Translations under genes and position numbers: made by a program
Shown: positions 37,414 through 46,236 of the stretch, in pieces
Layout of the letters: each line of letters starts with the position of its first letter
Numbering within the stretch: the first letter of the stretch is position 1
Notes under the pieces: generated by a model
What the model saw: the letters and a program-made list of their open reading frames with translations, nothing else
What the model was told of the DNA's origin: nothing
Databases searched by the model: none
Source of the DNA: JAEUMD01 sp044222395
GTDB lineage: Bacteria > Pseudomonadota > Alphaproteobacteria > Rhizobiales > Hyphomicrobiaceae
DNA length: 64,000 nucleotides
Direction of reading: 5' to 3'
Assembly: GCA_044222395.1 (NCBI GenBank)
Contig: JBGANK010000007.1
Coordinates: forward strand, 1-64,000

Positions 37414-38813
37414 TTCCGCCCGACGTTGCGCCAGATACCAATTTCGATGTCGAGCCGCCGCCGCACCACCACGTAGTTCATCAAGGCCGCCAGCATCAGC
37501 GAAATCGCCGTCGCGCTGGCCGCGCCGAGCATTCCGAAATGCGGCACCAGTGCAAAATTCAGCGCGATGTTGAGCAGTGCGGTCAGGCTGAGCACGGCCG
37601 CGCACAAGGCCTGCTCGCCCAGCATGTTGAGCAGGAACTCCGCCGGTCCCATCGCCGATCGGAACAGGAAGCCCAGCACCAGCACGAACATCACCGGATA
37701 GCCCACCGTGAAGTTCGGGCCGAACAGCCATAGCAGCGGCTTGCCGAGCGCCAGGATGATCACCGCACAGGCGAGCGACGGCCAGAACGTCCAGTTCACC
37801 GCATCGCGCACGAATGCCTTCAAGCCCTCGCGATCGCCGCGCGCGTTGAGTGACGCGAACCGAGTGGCGACCGCGCTGCCCACCGCATAGTGCACGAACA
37901 TGATCAGGCTCATGGTCTTGGCGGCGGCAAAGTAGACGCCGACCTCGGTCGGGCTCAAGAACCGAGAGATGACGAGCACGTCGGTATTCTGCAGCACCAG
38001 GTCGGCGGCGATGATCATCAGCAGCGGCGCCGAGGTCTTGAGCCAGAAGCCGAAGTCGTATTCGCGCCCACCATGCTCGATCGTGGCAGCCAGCCGCCGG
38101 TTGACGAGCAACGTCTGCACGATGGCAGCAACCCAAGTAGCAAGGATTGCCGCGCCGGCCGCTGTCGTCGCCTGCATCGGCAGCCCCGCCGCGTGTGCCA
38201 CCGCCATTGCCGCCAGCAGCAACAGCGGTCTCAGCACATAGGGCGGAATGAGTGCGGCCCCCATCCACGCATGGCCGCGGCCTATGCCGTCCTGGATGTC
38301 GGTCAGCGCCAACATCGGCACGCACACGAGTGCCAGATAGAGCGGCAGGACGAAGTGGTTCTCGATGTGGGGCTGAAGCAGCCAGATGCCCGCAATGCCC
38401 GCAGCGGCAATCACTGTGCCCACCACCAGCGCCATCAACCGGCTGCCGCAAACAAGCCCGCGCAGCAGCGCCAGCTGACTTGTCTCGCGATACTCGGGAA
38501 TGAGCCGGATGACGGCGAGATTGAGCCCAAGGTGCGAAAGCCCGCCGAGCACCAGCACCCACGTCCAAACGAACACGTAGATGCCGTACTCGAACCCGCC
38601 CATCCAGCGCGCCAGCACGATCTGCGACAGATAGAGCAGTCCTGCACTTGCAATGCGCACGGCAAACGCCATGAGCGCGTCGCGTTGCGTCCGCGTCGTG
38701 TCGTTGTCGCCCCTGAGAATGACGACGACGGCGGCAATGGCACCGACGAACGGATTGCCTATCGGCCGCGGCTGAAGATCAACCACCCGCCGTGCTGATG
38801 TGCCTTGCCCCAT
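37410..38813 (-). CDS. Polysaccharide flippase (Wzx/MATE-like)
   Basis: This 467-residue inner-membrane protein has about 12-14 membrane spans spread over its length. The N-terminal ASAGLLYLSQIVLARWMGGF is typical of oligosaccharide flippases (MviN/Wzx/MATE superfamily), which move lipid-linked sugars across the inner membrane. It lies on the minus strand with a small gene just upstream. No glycosyltransferases are nearby, so the substrate is unknown. Confidence 0.88.
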   Translation of the reverse strand: MGQGTSARRVVDLQPRPIGNPFVGAIAAVVVILRGDNDTTRTQRDALMAFAVRIASAGLLYLSQIVLARWMGGFEYGIYVFVWTWVLVLGGLSHLGLNLAVIRLIPEYRETSQLALLRGLVCGSRLMALVVGTVIAAAGIAGIWLLQPHIENHFVLPLYLALVCVPMLALTDIQDGIGRGHAWMGAALIPPYVLRPLLLLAAMAVAHAAGLPMQATTAAGAAILATWVAAIVQTLLVNRRLAATIEHGGREYDFGFWLKTSAPLLMIIAADLVLQNTDVLVISRFLSPTEVGVYFAAAKTMSLIMFVHYAVGSAVATRFASLNARGDREGLKAFVRDAVNWTFWPSLACAVIILALGKPLLWLFGPNFTVGYPVMFVLVLGFLFRSAMGPAEFLLNMLGEQALCAAVLSLTALLNIALNFALVPHFGMLGAASATAISLMLAALMNYVVVRRRLDIEIGIWRNVGRK

Positions 38814-38866
38814 GTCGTTCAGTCTCGTTCGAACCCTGCCTCGTCACTGCCGGCGCGCGCCATGTG

Positions 38867-39091
38867 CTAAAGATCCTTGACCCGTACCCGTTCTCGCTGC
38901 CGGACGAGCTCGGCAACCCCGGCCCAGGCCCAGGACCGGCCGGCGTCGCCACGTTCCGAATGGACGCTGGCGAAGAACTCCGCCACCTCGGCGGCAAGAA
39001 GCCCGTGCCGCCCTTCCAGAGTCTGTGCCATGAACTCGACATCACGCGGCGTCGGGGTCGCGTCATCGTCCGGATACCAGCCGGCTGCCAT
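38867..39091 (-). CDS. Small conserved-looking protein, unknown function
   Basis: This 74-residue acidic/basic mixed protein has ATG at 39091 (or GTG at 39094), both after GAGG. Aromatic residues are well placed (AAGWYPDDD, RSWAWAGVAELVRQ), as in folded small proteins, and it lies 53 bases upstream of the flippase gene on the same strand. No signal peptide or known motif. Confidence 0.55.
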   Translation of the reverse strand: MAAGWYPDDDATPTPRDVEFMAQTLEGRHGLLAAEVAEFFASVHSERGDAGRSWAWAGVAELVRQRERVRVKDL

Positions 39092-39339
39092 CACATTTGC
39101 CTCAAACCGATGTTTAACAGCGCCTAGGCAAGCAAGTTCGGCGCCATCACCGAATGCGCCATGTTGGAACGCTGATCGGGATTAACGCCCTGCCGAAAGG
39201 GCAGTCCCTGGCTTGGCGGGCGGCTTAGGTCTTTCAACGTGCGGTTCCGGTACAAAATGCTGGCGCCACTATCTCGCCCAACCAGTGAAGTGCTAATCTG
39301 CTGCAGCCGGAGGCATTGGTTGCCACCAATGAGAAACCG

Positions 39340-39747
39340 ATGATGGATCTGCATACCCGGCAGCCCGCGGTCTGCTTCGAGCGCCTTCGTTCCCGGCGCA
39401 GGTTGGCGAGCTTTCGCTATTTGCATGCCCAATCGAGTGGCCTGCCAGCCCTGAAGCTGCCGAGCCATCGCGCAACCGCGTTGCGGGGTCTGCTGGGTCT
39501 GGCCGTCCTGGCAGCACTGCTCTGGGCCGCGCCGGTTACAGCCGCCGACGACCGGCCAGGCTCGCGTAACGCGCCACAGGGCGAGGACCGGAACGGGCCG
39601 CCACGGGCCGCTCCCGAGTCACCACCCCCGCATGACGACGAGCCTCATGACGATGAGGAAACGCCATCTGAAGGTGACGAGCGGGCTGATCCGCCGCGCG
39701 GCGGTGGCTGCCCCTACCGGGGCCAGCAGCTCGAGCTCATCGTTTGA
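39340..39747 (+). CDS. Small secreted acidic Pro-rich protein
   Basis: The product is about 135 residues. A basic N-terminal part precedes a hydrophobic stretch, GLLGLAVLAALLWAAPVTAAD, which looks like a signal peptide ending near residue 69 of the long form. The mature part is rich in Pro, Asp and Glu (HDDEPHDDEETPSEGDE) and ends with a short GGGCPYRG block. The start is uncertain: TTG 39316, ATG 39340 or a later codon. No family recognised. Confidence 0.45.
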   Translation: MMDLHTRQPAVCFERLRSRRRLASFRYLHAQSSGLPALKLPSHRATALRGLLGLAVLAALLWAAPVTAADDRPGSRNAPQGEDRNGPPRAAPESPPPHDDEPHDDEETPSEGDERADPPRGGGCPYRGQQLELIV

Positions 39748-39866
39748 TTGCCGCACAAAGGCAGACCTGAGCGTCGCGCTCTGCCATGAGTTCAGCACGG
39801 GCACGAGTTGATGGCGTTCGCGATTCTATCAGAAGCGAACAAGCTCTGGGTCCGTCGCCGTTGTGA

Positions 39867-40940
39867 TCAATTGCTGGCCGCGGCTGCAGACGAAGCGGGC
39901 TTATGCGTCGCGGTGGCACTCGCCGCTGCCTTGGTCGTCGCGTGCGGCTTGGCGGCCTGCTGCTGCTGCGTCTTGTTTTGCGGCTTCGCCCGTTGCTTCA
40001 GTTTGCGCACCCGCGTCGCTGCGCGCGCGGCCTTGGCCGGACGATATCCGCATCCCCACGACTTGACGGTTTCGCGCATGCTGACGACCGACTTCGCATT
40101 CTCATCCAACGGCATGTTGTCGATGTCGGTCGGGTTGAAGAACGACTTCCAGCCGGCGTGCTGGAATCCGTGTTCCAGCAGGCTGCTGGCTCGCAGGCTG
40201 CGACCCTGGCTGGTTTGCTCGCCCAGCACCACGGCCATCAGCCGGGTTCCATCGCGGGTGGCGCTCGCCACGACATTGAAGCCGCTGTCGCAGATGAAAC
40301 CGGTCTTGAGGCCGTCGGCGCCTTCAAGTGACTTTAACAACGTGTTGTGCGAGGCAAGCCGCCGCTTGCCGATCTGGAAATCGGACAGCGCCCAAAGTTC
40401 GGCATACTGCGGGAAATCACGCATGACAGCCCTGGACAGCTTCGCCAGGTCGCGCGCCGTGGTGACCTGGCCTTCCGCTGGCAGTCCGTTCGGATTGACG
40501 AAGCGGGTGCGCTGCATTCCGAGCCGATGCGCGGTTGTATTCATGCGATCGACGAAACCTTCGACATTTCCGCCGATCTTCTCTGCCAGCATGATGGCGA
40601 CGTCGTTCGCCGATTTGACGATCAACGCCTTCAGCGCCAGATCGACGGACATTTCCGCGCCGACCGGCAGTCCGATCTTGCTCGGCGGCTCCTTGTTGGC
40701 CAGTTCCGAGGTGACGAGCTTGTCGTCCAGGGAAAGTTTGCCGTCGCGGATCGCTTCGAAAGCGACATACGCAGTCATGATCTTGGTGAGAGAGGCCGGA
40801 TGCCAGAGGTTGTCGGCATCCTCGGCGTACAAGATCTTGCCCGATTGCGCCTCGAACAACAGCGCCGGCCCCGCGGCGGCCACCACAGGGTTGAGGACCA
40901 TCAAGGCAAGGAGACCGCCCAAATATCGTCCAGCACGCAT
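39867..40940 (-). CDS. D-alanyl-D-alanine carboxypeptidase (PBP5/6-like)
   Basis: This 357-residue protein has a signal peptide ending near VAAAG (residue 24). The class C-type low-mass PBP motifs are clear: SxxK in ASLTKIMTAY (Ser about 50), SxN in SANDVA (about 114) and KTG in LKTGFICDSGFN (about 213). It trims the terminal D-Ala from peptidoglycan stem peptides. The tail (about 300-357) is Lys/Ala/Thr-rich and replaces the usual amphipathic anchor. ATG at 40940 is preferred; AGAGG lies seven bases before it. Confidence 0.92.
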   Translation of the reverse strand: MRAGRYLGGLLALMVLNPVVAAAGPALLFEAQSGKILYAEDADNLWHPASLTKIMTAYVAFEAIRDGKLSLDDKLVTSELANKEPPSKIGLPVGAEMSVDLALKALIVKSANDVAIMLAEKIGGNVEGFVDRMNTTAHRLGMQRTRFVNPNGLPAEGQVTTARDLAKLSRAVMRDFPQYAELWALSDFQIGKRRLASHNTLLKSLEGADGLKTGFICDSGFNVVASATRDGTRLMAVVLGEQTSQGRSLRASSLLEHGFQHAGWKSFFNPTDIDNMPLDENAKSVVSMRETVKSWGCGYRPAKAARAATRVRKLKQRAKPQNKTQQQQAAKPHATTKAAASATATHKPASSAAAASN

Positions 40941-41637
40941 CAAATTTCCTCTGGCGAATGTTCTTGGGGCTTAACACAGGAGCGCTCGGGCGGGCAACGC
41001 TGCACGGCCGAACTTTTGTCTGTGTGGAACTTGTGCCGCACCATATGGCGCTGTGTGGCCGGAATTCCGCCTTTTGTACGCGTCGGACGAAGTCGCCGAT
41101 TGCGTCGAGAACGCGCGCGAATTCAGTACCGTCTGCTGCTTGCAAGTCGAGATGACCCATGCGCAAGGCAACCTGTTTGCGTGTCTTGCACAAGTCCTTT
41201 GCTGAACACGGATCCGCCACCGCTGGCCGTGCTCGTCTGGCGGTGCCATCCCTGGTCGGCGTCGCCGTTGAACGCTTGGGAGCGCTCAATCGGATGCATC
41301 GCCAGACGTTTCATGTTCGCTGCAAACGCACCAGGTGAGCCGCAAGAGCTAAATCACCTGTTGATGGGTCGGGCAGTACCCGGGCGAGACGCTCGCGATC
41401 CGCTGTCTGGAATGCCACTCACCACTTGCAGTGCGACCCGTGCTTTCGGACATTGGCGGCACTGAGGATTGACGATGGCGCTGCGGGCGATGTGGAAGTA
41501 GAGGCGGCCAGTTGAGCCCCGAAAGGCAGAACGCAGCCTGGGCCGGAGCCTAGTCCCAAATCACCGCATTCGCGGGCCTTGATCACAGTGGGGTCTCAGG
41601 CTAAAAGCCAGCCTTCCTCGGCGCCACAATTTGATCC
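40941..41637. other. Intergenic region before tRNA-Ser
   Basis: About 700 bases without a gene I can support. Several open frames on both strands have unlikely composition. It may contain remnants, but I see no recognisable fragment. Confidence 0.5.
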
Positions 41638-41727
41638 GGAGAGGTGGCTGAGTGGTTGAAAGCACCGCACTCGAAATGCGGCATACTCGTAAGGGTATCG
41701 AGGGTTCGAATCCCTCCCTCTCCGCCA
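41638..41727 (+). tRNA. tRNA-Ser (anticodon CGA)
   Basis: Acceptor arms GGAGAGG (41638-41644) and CCTCTCC (41717-41723) pair fully. The anticodon stem CCGCA/TGCGG encloses the loop CTCGAAA with anticodon CGA at 41672-41674. A long variable arm and GGTTCGAATCC T-arm mark tRNA-Ser. CCA is encoded (41725-41727). Confidence 0.96.
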
Positions 41728-42015
41728 ATTGGCTGATTGTCCATTTCGGACACATGCGTGGCAGTTCGTTCTCGAGACATGGGCAACATCGGCTCTTCGC
41801 GCCGAAAGGGTTGCCGGGCGGTGCTCATCCACGACGCCCAAGGCATTGTGACAGACCGGACAATTCAGCACCTCCGTTCGGCGACGGTGCCCTGCCCAGG
41901 CGCGATTTCGCGACACATCGAACAAAGCCGACCCATGCGATGCAAATGAGCCGCCATCGCATGCCGTAATAGCTCTGTGCAGTTAGTCCGTGTTCTAGCG
42001 CAAAAGAATCACGAG

Positions 42016-42021
42016 TATAAT
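42016..42021 (+). promoter_or_regulatory. Possible -10 box for the cytochrome locus
   Basis: A perfect TATAAT lies about 115 bases before the first cytochrome gene, in an otherwise empty stretch (41728-42134). The sequence 17 bases upstream (TTCTAG) is a poor -35. The stretch holds no other feature I can support. Confidence 0.4.
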
Positions 42022-42134
42022 GTGCGCGGATTGTCGACCTTCAATGCCCAAGCCCAAATCGTTCCGGCGGTAGATCTTCTCAACGCCGAGCCTCGACGTC
42101 CGCAGCTGCCGTGAGAAAGGCGGGTTGGCGTTCC

Positions 42135-42851
42135 ATGACACAGCGATGGCAGCCATCGACGTCGACAGACGACGGGCCGCGCCGTGTGCAGCGGTCGCAG
42201 TGGCTCATGCGCATGGCCGTGTTGGCGCTGGCGCCGTGCCTCGTTCTCCTGCTTTCGGGCTGGGGGGTTGACGACGGGAGTCCGCGGTCCCTGCGGCGCG
42301 GCGACGTCACCGGAGAAAAGGTGCCCTTCGCGCCACTGCGGCCCATAAAGCCGAAGCCGGATCTCGTTCACGGCAAGGACGGTCGCTTCTGGCGCCGGAT
42401 GAAGAACGATGGCCTGCACGACAAGGCTAATCCGGACATCAAAAAGCTGCGTGAGCCTGCCGAGCACCTTTCCAAGCTTCCTGGCAAGCGGGACGAGAGC
42501 GGCAACAACGTCGACTGGATGGCCGCTCTGCGGCAGGGCAAGATCAAGCCGAAGGATCGCCTGAAGCCCGGCGCGGCCGAGGCTCCTGAAAAGATCCAGG
42601 CCGACATCATCATGCCGCGCACGGCGGCGATGCCAATGGTCCGCTTTCCGCACCAGACACACACCGAATGGCTCAGCTGTTCGAATTGTCATGACGATCT
42701 TTTCTCCAAGAAGATCGGTGCCGCCCGCTTCAACATGGAGGACATCCTGGGCGGCAAATATTGCGGTCGTTGCCATGGCGCAGTAGCGTTTCCGCCGACC
42801 GACTGCTTGCGCTGTCACAACGCGGAGCGTGCTGTTGGGGTGGCAAACTGA
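42135..42851 (+). CDS. Triheme c7-type cytochrome, subfamily A (copy 1)
   Basis: This 238-residue protein has a 25-residue cytoplasmic start, one hydrophobic segment (about 25-45; signal or anchor) and a C-terminal triheme domain with CSNCH (182-186), CGRCH (210-214) and CLRCH (224-228). The pattern RFPHQTHTEWLSC, GGKYCGRCHG and VAFPPTDC is that of c(7)-type triheme domains, which carry electrons in the periplasm of metal-reducing bacteria. An upstream conserved block (WMAALRQGKIKP) is shared with the paralogs at 44883-45560 and 52268-53065. Its stop overlaps the next gene's ATG. It is the first gene of the locus. Confidence 0.9.
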   Translation: MTQRWQPSTSTDDGPRRVQRSQWLMRMAVLALAPCLVLLLSGWGVDDGSPRSLRRGDVTGEKVPFAPLRPIKPKPDLVHGKDGRFWRRMKNDGLHDKANPDIKKLREPAEHLSKLPGKRDESGNNVDWMAALRQGKIKPKDRLKPGAAEAPEKIQADIIMPRTAAMPMVRFPHQTHTEWLSCSNCHDDLFSKKIGAARFNMEDILGGKYCGRCHGAVAFPPTDCLRCHNAERAVGVAN

Positions 42852-43225
42852 TGAAACGGGTCCTGATTGTTGCCGCCCTGTTGGCCGCGATCTCGGCAGT
42901 CGCGGCGCATGCCGAATTTGGCGATGTCGTACTGAACGACCGCTCCGAGACCGGCGGCCAGCGTCCCGTCATATTCCCGCATTGGGTCCACCGCACGTTC
43001 TTCAAGTGCCAGGTCTGCCACTCGGAGCTTGGCTTCAAGATGAAGGTCGGTGAAAATCGCATCACCATGGGCGACGTCTATTCCGGCCGCTATTGCGGCG
43101 AATGTCATGACGGCAAGACGACCTGGGGGATCGAGGACAACTGCGGGCGCTGCCATTCGGGCCGTAAGGGCACGCCGACCGGGCTTCATAGCCGCCACCG
43201 CACGACGGGCCCAGGGTATCGGTGA
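42851..43225 (+). CDS. Triheme c7-type cytochrome, subfamily B (copy 1)
   Basis: This 124-residue protein has a signal peptide ending near AHAEFG. Three heme sites are present: CQVCH (53-57), CGECH (82-86) and CGRCH (98-102). The opening block (FGDVVLND, then PVIFPHWVHRTFFKC) and lack of a long N-terminal region separate it from subfamily A. Its close paralog is at 51819-52238. In both places a B gene sits next to an A gene, so the two may form a pair. It starts inside the previous stop and ends as GTGA with the next gene. Confidence 0.92.
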   Translation: MKRVLIVAALLAAISAVAAHAEFGDVVLNDRSETGGQRPVIFPHWVHRTFFKCQVCHSELGFKMKVGENRITMGDVYSGRYCGECHDGKTTWGIEDNCGRCHSGRKGTPTGLHSRHRTTGPGYR

Positions 43226-44835
43226 ACTTGAGTAGGCGTCTATTGTCGGGCTTAGCCATCACGGCGCGTCACCGCCGAGCGGCCGCTCCGATCTTCACAT
43301 CGATCTTGCTGCTCCTCCTTTCGCTCTCGACGGCCTGGCCCGACTTGGCGCAGGCGCAATCGTCCGATGAGGGGCGAGCCATCTACGAGCGGCGCTGTAG
43401 CGTCTGCCACGGTGATCGCGGCGGCGGCGCCTACTGGGCCAGCGCCAGCCTCTCCCCCTCGCCGCGCATCTTCACGCGCACCGACGCCGAAGAACTAAGC
43501 CGCGAGGTCATGATCGATGCTGTCGCCAACGGCCGCAAGGGCACGGCGATGACGGCTTGGGGCAGCCGCCTGTCGCCAGAACAGATTGCCGTTGTCGTTG
43601 ACTACATTCGCGCGCAGCTCATGTCCCGCCACGCCGACGTCGGGGTGAAAGCTGCTTCTGGCGCTCCTTTTCCATTCGGCCTGCAAGGCGATGCGGCCAA
43701 GGGTGGCGTCTTCTTCCACGCCAATTGCGCCGAGTGCCACGGCCATGCCGGCGATGGGCGCGGACGGCGTGCGGCCATGAACGTCAAGAAGCCGCTGGAC
43801 TTCACCGCGGCCAGAACGAGACGCGCGTTCGATCGGGCGAAACTGTTTGCATCGATCTCCCGGGGCGTGCCTGGCACGACCATGCCCGCCTGGTCGAAAG
43901 TGCTGAGCGACCAGCAGATTGCCGACGTTGCCGAATACGCATTCCGGGCCTTCATGGAGGGCGAGCGGACGGCGCAAGACCACGCCACGTCGAATGACGC
44001 ATCTCCCGAGATCGGTAAGCGCATCTATCTTCAGAGCTGTTCTTATTGCCACGGTCAGATTGGTGACGGCCGCACCGCTGCGGCGCAGGTCCTCGATCCC
44101 AAGCCGAGAGACTTCACCGCCGAGCCGCGGCTTGGCGCCGATGTTGTTGCCAACACCGTTCGCAACGGGCGCCAGGGCACGGCCATGCCCTCCTTCGCCA
44201 AGCTTCTCAACGATGACGAGATCACAGCGGTCGCACAGTACGTGGCACGCAATCTCGTTGGCCACAAGGGCGAAGATGGACGCTATCACACGGCCAAGAA
44301 CGGCTGGCCCGACCATGACGCCCGCTACGCACCCGCCATCCCGTTCGCGCTGGGCGAACTGGCGATCGATGCGCCGCTTTCGTCACTCACGATGACTGAG
44401 CGCGAAGGCCTGGACCTTTTCAAGGGCGCCTGTGTCTCCTGCCACTTCGGCAAGCGCAGCAAGCGCGCGGCGGGGCCTGTTGCGGACATGAGCCAGATGC
44501 CGGGCGACTATGAGAAGGGCCCCCACGACATCGTGCCTGAGATTGCCGATCTGACGCCCGCCGAGGCGGAAGGCCGTCGCCTCTACCAGTCGGCGTGCGC
44601 GCAATGCCATGCCGCGGACGGCACCGGCAAGAACTGGATCGGACGCTTCCTCGATCCCTCGCCAACCGATTTCAATACGCCTCGGTATAGAGAGCTCGTG
44701 ACCTCGGGCGCGTTTGTCACCCATACGTTGCGCGCCCCTGACGCAACCTCGATGCCGTCATTTGAGAATGTGCTGAGCCGCGAGCAGGCCGAAGCGATCG
44801 CGGCCTATGTGCGTCGCGCCTTTCAAGCGCCTTAG
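43222..44835 (+). CDS. Pentaheme cytochrome made of class-I-like domains
   Basis: The start is a GTG overlapping the previous stop. This 537-residue protein has a signal peptide (hydrophobic about 25-40, ending at AQAQ) and five CxxCH motifs: CSVCH (59), CAECH (169), CSYCH (273), CVSCH (404) and CAQCH (459). Most are followed about 40-60 residues later by a Met candidate ligand in GTAMTAWG, GTTMPAWS, GTAMPSFA or ATSMPSFE. It therefore looks like a chain of mono-heme class I cytochrome c domains, unlike the c7 and OmcE-like proteins nearby. It may bridge low-potential carriers and a higher-potential partner, or act as a periplasmic relay. Confidence 0.9.
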   Translation: MNLSRRLLSGLAITARHRRAAAPIFTSILLLLLSLSTAWPDLAQAQSSDEGRAIYERRCSVCHGDRGGGAYWASASLSPSPRIFTRTDAEELSREVMIDAVANGRKGTAMTAWGSRLSPEQIAVVVDYIRAQLMSRHADVGVKAASGAPFPFGLQGDAAKGGVFFHANCAECHGHAGDGRGRRAAMNVKKPLDFTAARTRRAFDRAKLFASISRGVPGTTMPAWSKVLSDQQIADVAEYAFRAFMEGERTAQDHATSNDASPEIGKRIYLQSCSYCHGQIGDGRTAAAQVLDPKPRDFTAEPRLGADVVANTVRNGRQGTAMPSFAKLLNDDEITAVAQYVARNLVGHKGEDGRYHTAKNGWPDHDARYAPAIPFALGELAIDAPLSSLTMTEREGLDLFKGACVSCHFGKRSKRAAGPVADMSQMPGDYEKGPHDIVPEIADLTPAEAEGRRLYQSACAQCHAADGTGKNWIGRFLDPSPTDFNTPRYRELVTSGAFVTHTLRAPDATSMPSFENVLSREQAEAIAAYVRRAFQAP

Positions 44836-44882
44836 AGCCTGAGCCCAAAAAGAGGTTGGAGTCCGCGGCCACGCCCGCAGCA

Positions 44883-45560
44883 TCATTGCTCGGCCTGGCG
44901 TCTTGGCCCGTTGTGACAGCGGAAGCACTGATCGGGCGGGAACGCCACCTTGCCATGGCAAGCACCGCAGGCCTTGCCCTGGAAGATGTCGATCATGCGG
45001 ATCACGTTGGCGCCCGGCTTGTCAATGAACAGCTCATTGTGACAGTTCGAGCACGCCAGCCATTCAGTGTGAACGGCATGAGAGAAGGTCACCGTCGGCA
45101 TCGAGCGCGTGTTGCGAAGTATCGTTTCGTTGGCGAGCAGCTTCATCTGGCCGGCCTTGGTGACCTCCGCTCGCGGTTCGATCACGCGGTTTTTCAGCGC
45201 CGCCACCCAATCGATGAAGTTGCCGGTATTGGCACGCGGCAGCGTTCGCATCGCCTCGACCGGATTCTGCAGCCTCTTCACAGCATCGCTGTCGGGGTCG
45301 TGAAAGCCATCCGACTGCAGGGCTCGCCACGGGTTCTGAATGTCGACCGGCCCGCCGTCGCGCTCCCAGTAGGACATCGCGCGTCCCCCCATGCTTGGGT
45401 TGTGAGGAAGCGGCTCGTATCCGCCGACCGGCGCCGGATTGCGAGAGGCCTTCTGAGCGAGCGCGACTTTCTCGAAGCCGAACAGGCCAACGAGCGCCGC
45501 AAGGCACAAGCCCGCAGCCAACATGGGCCAAGCCCTCTTCAAAATTTGCATCGATCGCAT
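44883..45560 (-). CDS. Triheme c7-type cytochrome, subfamily A (copy 2)
   Basis: This is the only cytochrome gene of the locus on the minus strand. The 225-residue product has a signal/anchor (about 11-30) and CSNCH (170-174), CGACH (198-202) and CFRCH (212-216). It shares HTEWLACSNCH, GKACGACHGKVAFPP and the FIDWVAALKN block with the copy at 42135. ATG at 45560 is preferred over a TTG three bases upstream. It converges with the pentaheme gene, with 47 bases between stops. Confidence 0.9.
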   Translation of the reverse strand: MRSMQILKRAWPMLAAGLCLAALVGLFGFEKVALAQKASRNPAPVGGYEPLPHNPSMGGRAMSYWERDGGPVDIQNPWRALQSDGFHDPDSDAVKRLQNPVEAMRTLPRANTGNFIDWVAALKNRVIEPRAEVTKAGQMKLLANETILRNTRSMPTVTFSHAVHTEWLACSNCHNELFIDKPGANVIRMIDIFQGKACGACHGKVAFPPDQCFRCHNGPRRQAEQ

Positions 45561-46236
45561 CAAGACATCGCCTTGCGAACCAGGGCCTTGACCGTAACGC
45601 GACGCGCACCACGCGACTCTATACCGATTTCGGCGCCGCGAGTAACCGCCTGGACCAGATATATTGGTGCAATTGCCGCAAGAGCTACAGAAGTTTCAGT
45701 CTGTCGCAAATCGTTTCGCTAGGTCTGAAGCATTTTTCACACCCTTGAATTGGACGAAGCCCAACCCGGCGGTCATCGCCGCCATGACTTCGTGTCAATA
45801 GTCCGTGCAGCCGCGTTTCGCGCAGCGCCACCGAATCGGCACGCGAATTATTGAGTAGGCCGATACATACTGTATTCATTCATTGATCAATCGACGATTC
45901 GCGCATTCGGCTCGATCTGATAGCACGCGGTATTCAATCCCTTTTCGATTCGAGTTTGCACTCATACGGCAGTGCGGCAACCGGCGGCGCGCACACGGAT
46001 TGTCCCATTTCAAAGGCTGGCTGACGAGCTTGTGTAGACTGCGCGAGGCAGTCGAACGCGTGCGTGCGCAAACGAACTCTGCACCAAAGTTCGGCGGCGG
46101 CTACGGTTCCGCATTTCGGACAACGATATGAGTTGATGAACAAGTGTGGCGCGCCAGATACGGCACTTGAGTTGCGCTATGCTAGAGACTGGAAACGCGA
46201 TTCGATGCCGTGCCGACTGGGAATGAAGGATTGAGC
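45561..46236. promoter_or_regulatory. Divergent promoter region inside the cytochrome locus
   Basis: These 676 bases lie between two divergent genes and probably hold promoters both ways. The sequence ATACATACTGTAT near 45864-45876 is partly palindromic. A minus-strand frame (45934-46143) begins with a CxxC pair, YRCPKCGT, but then loses protein-like texture. I see nothing firm beyond this. Confidence 0.4.

Noticed and set aside
40347..41465. 372-codon plus-strand frame running out of the carboxypeptidase gene
   Set aside because: The first half is antisense to the carboxypeptidase; the rest has no recognisable features or ribosome site.
41561..41925. Minus-strand frames across the tRNA with GGIRTLDTL-type text
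   Set aside because: These are the familiar false proteins read antisense through tRNA-Ser.
45934..46143. Short minus-strand frame beginning with a zinc-ribbon-like YRCPKCGT
   Set aside because: It begins with TTG, lacks a second clear Cys pair with good spacing, and its later part looks random. It could be a gene remnant.
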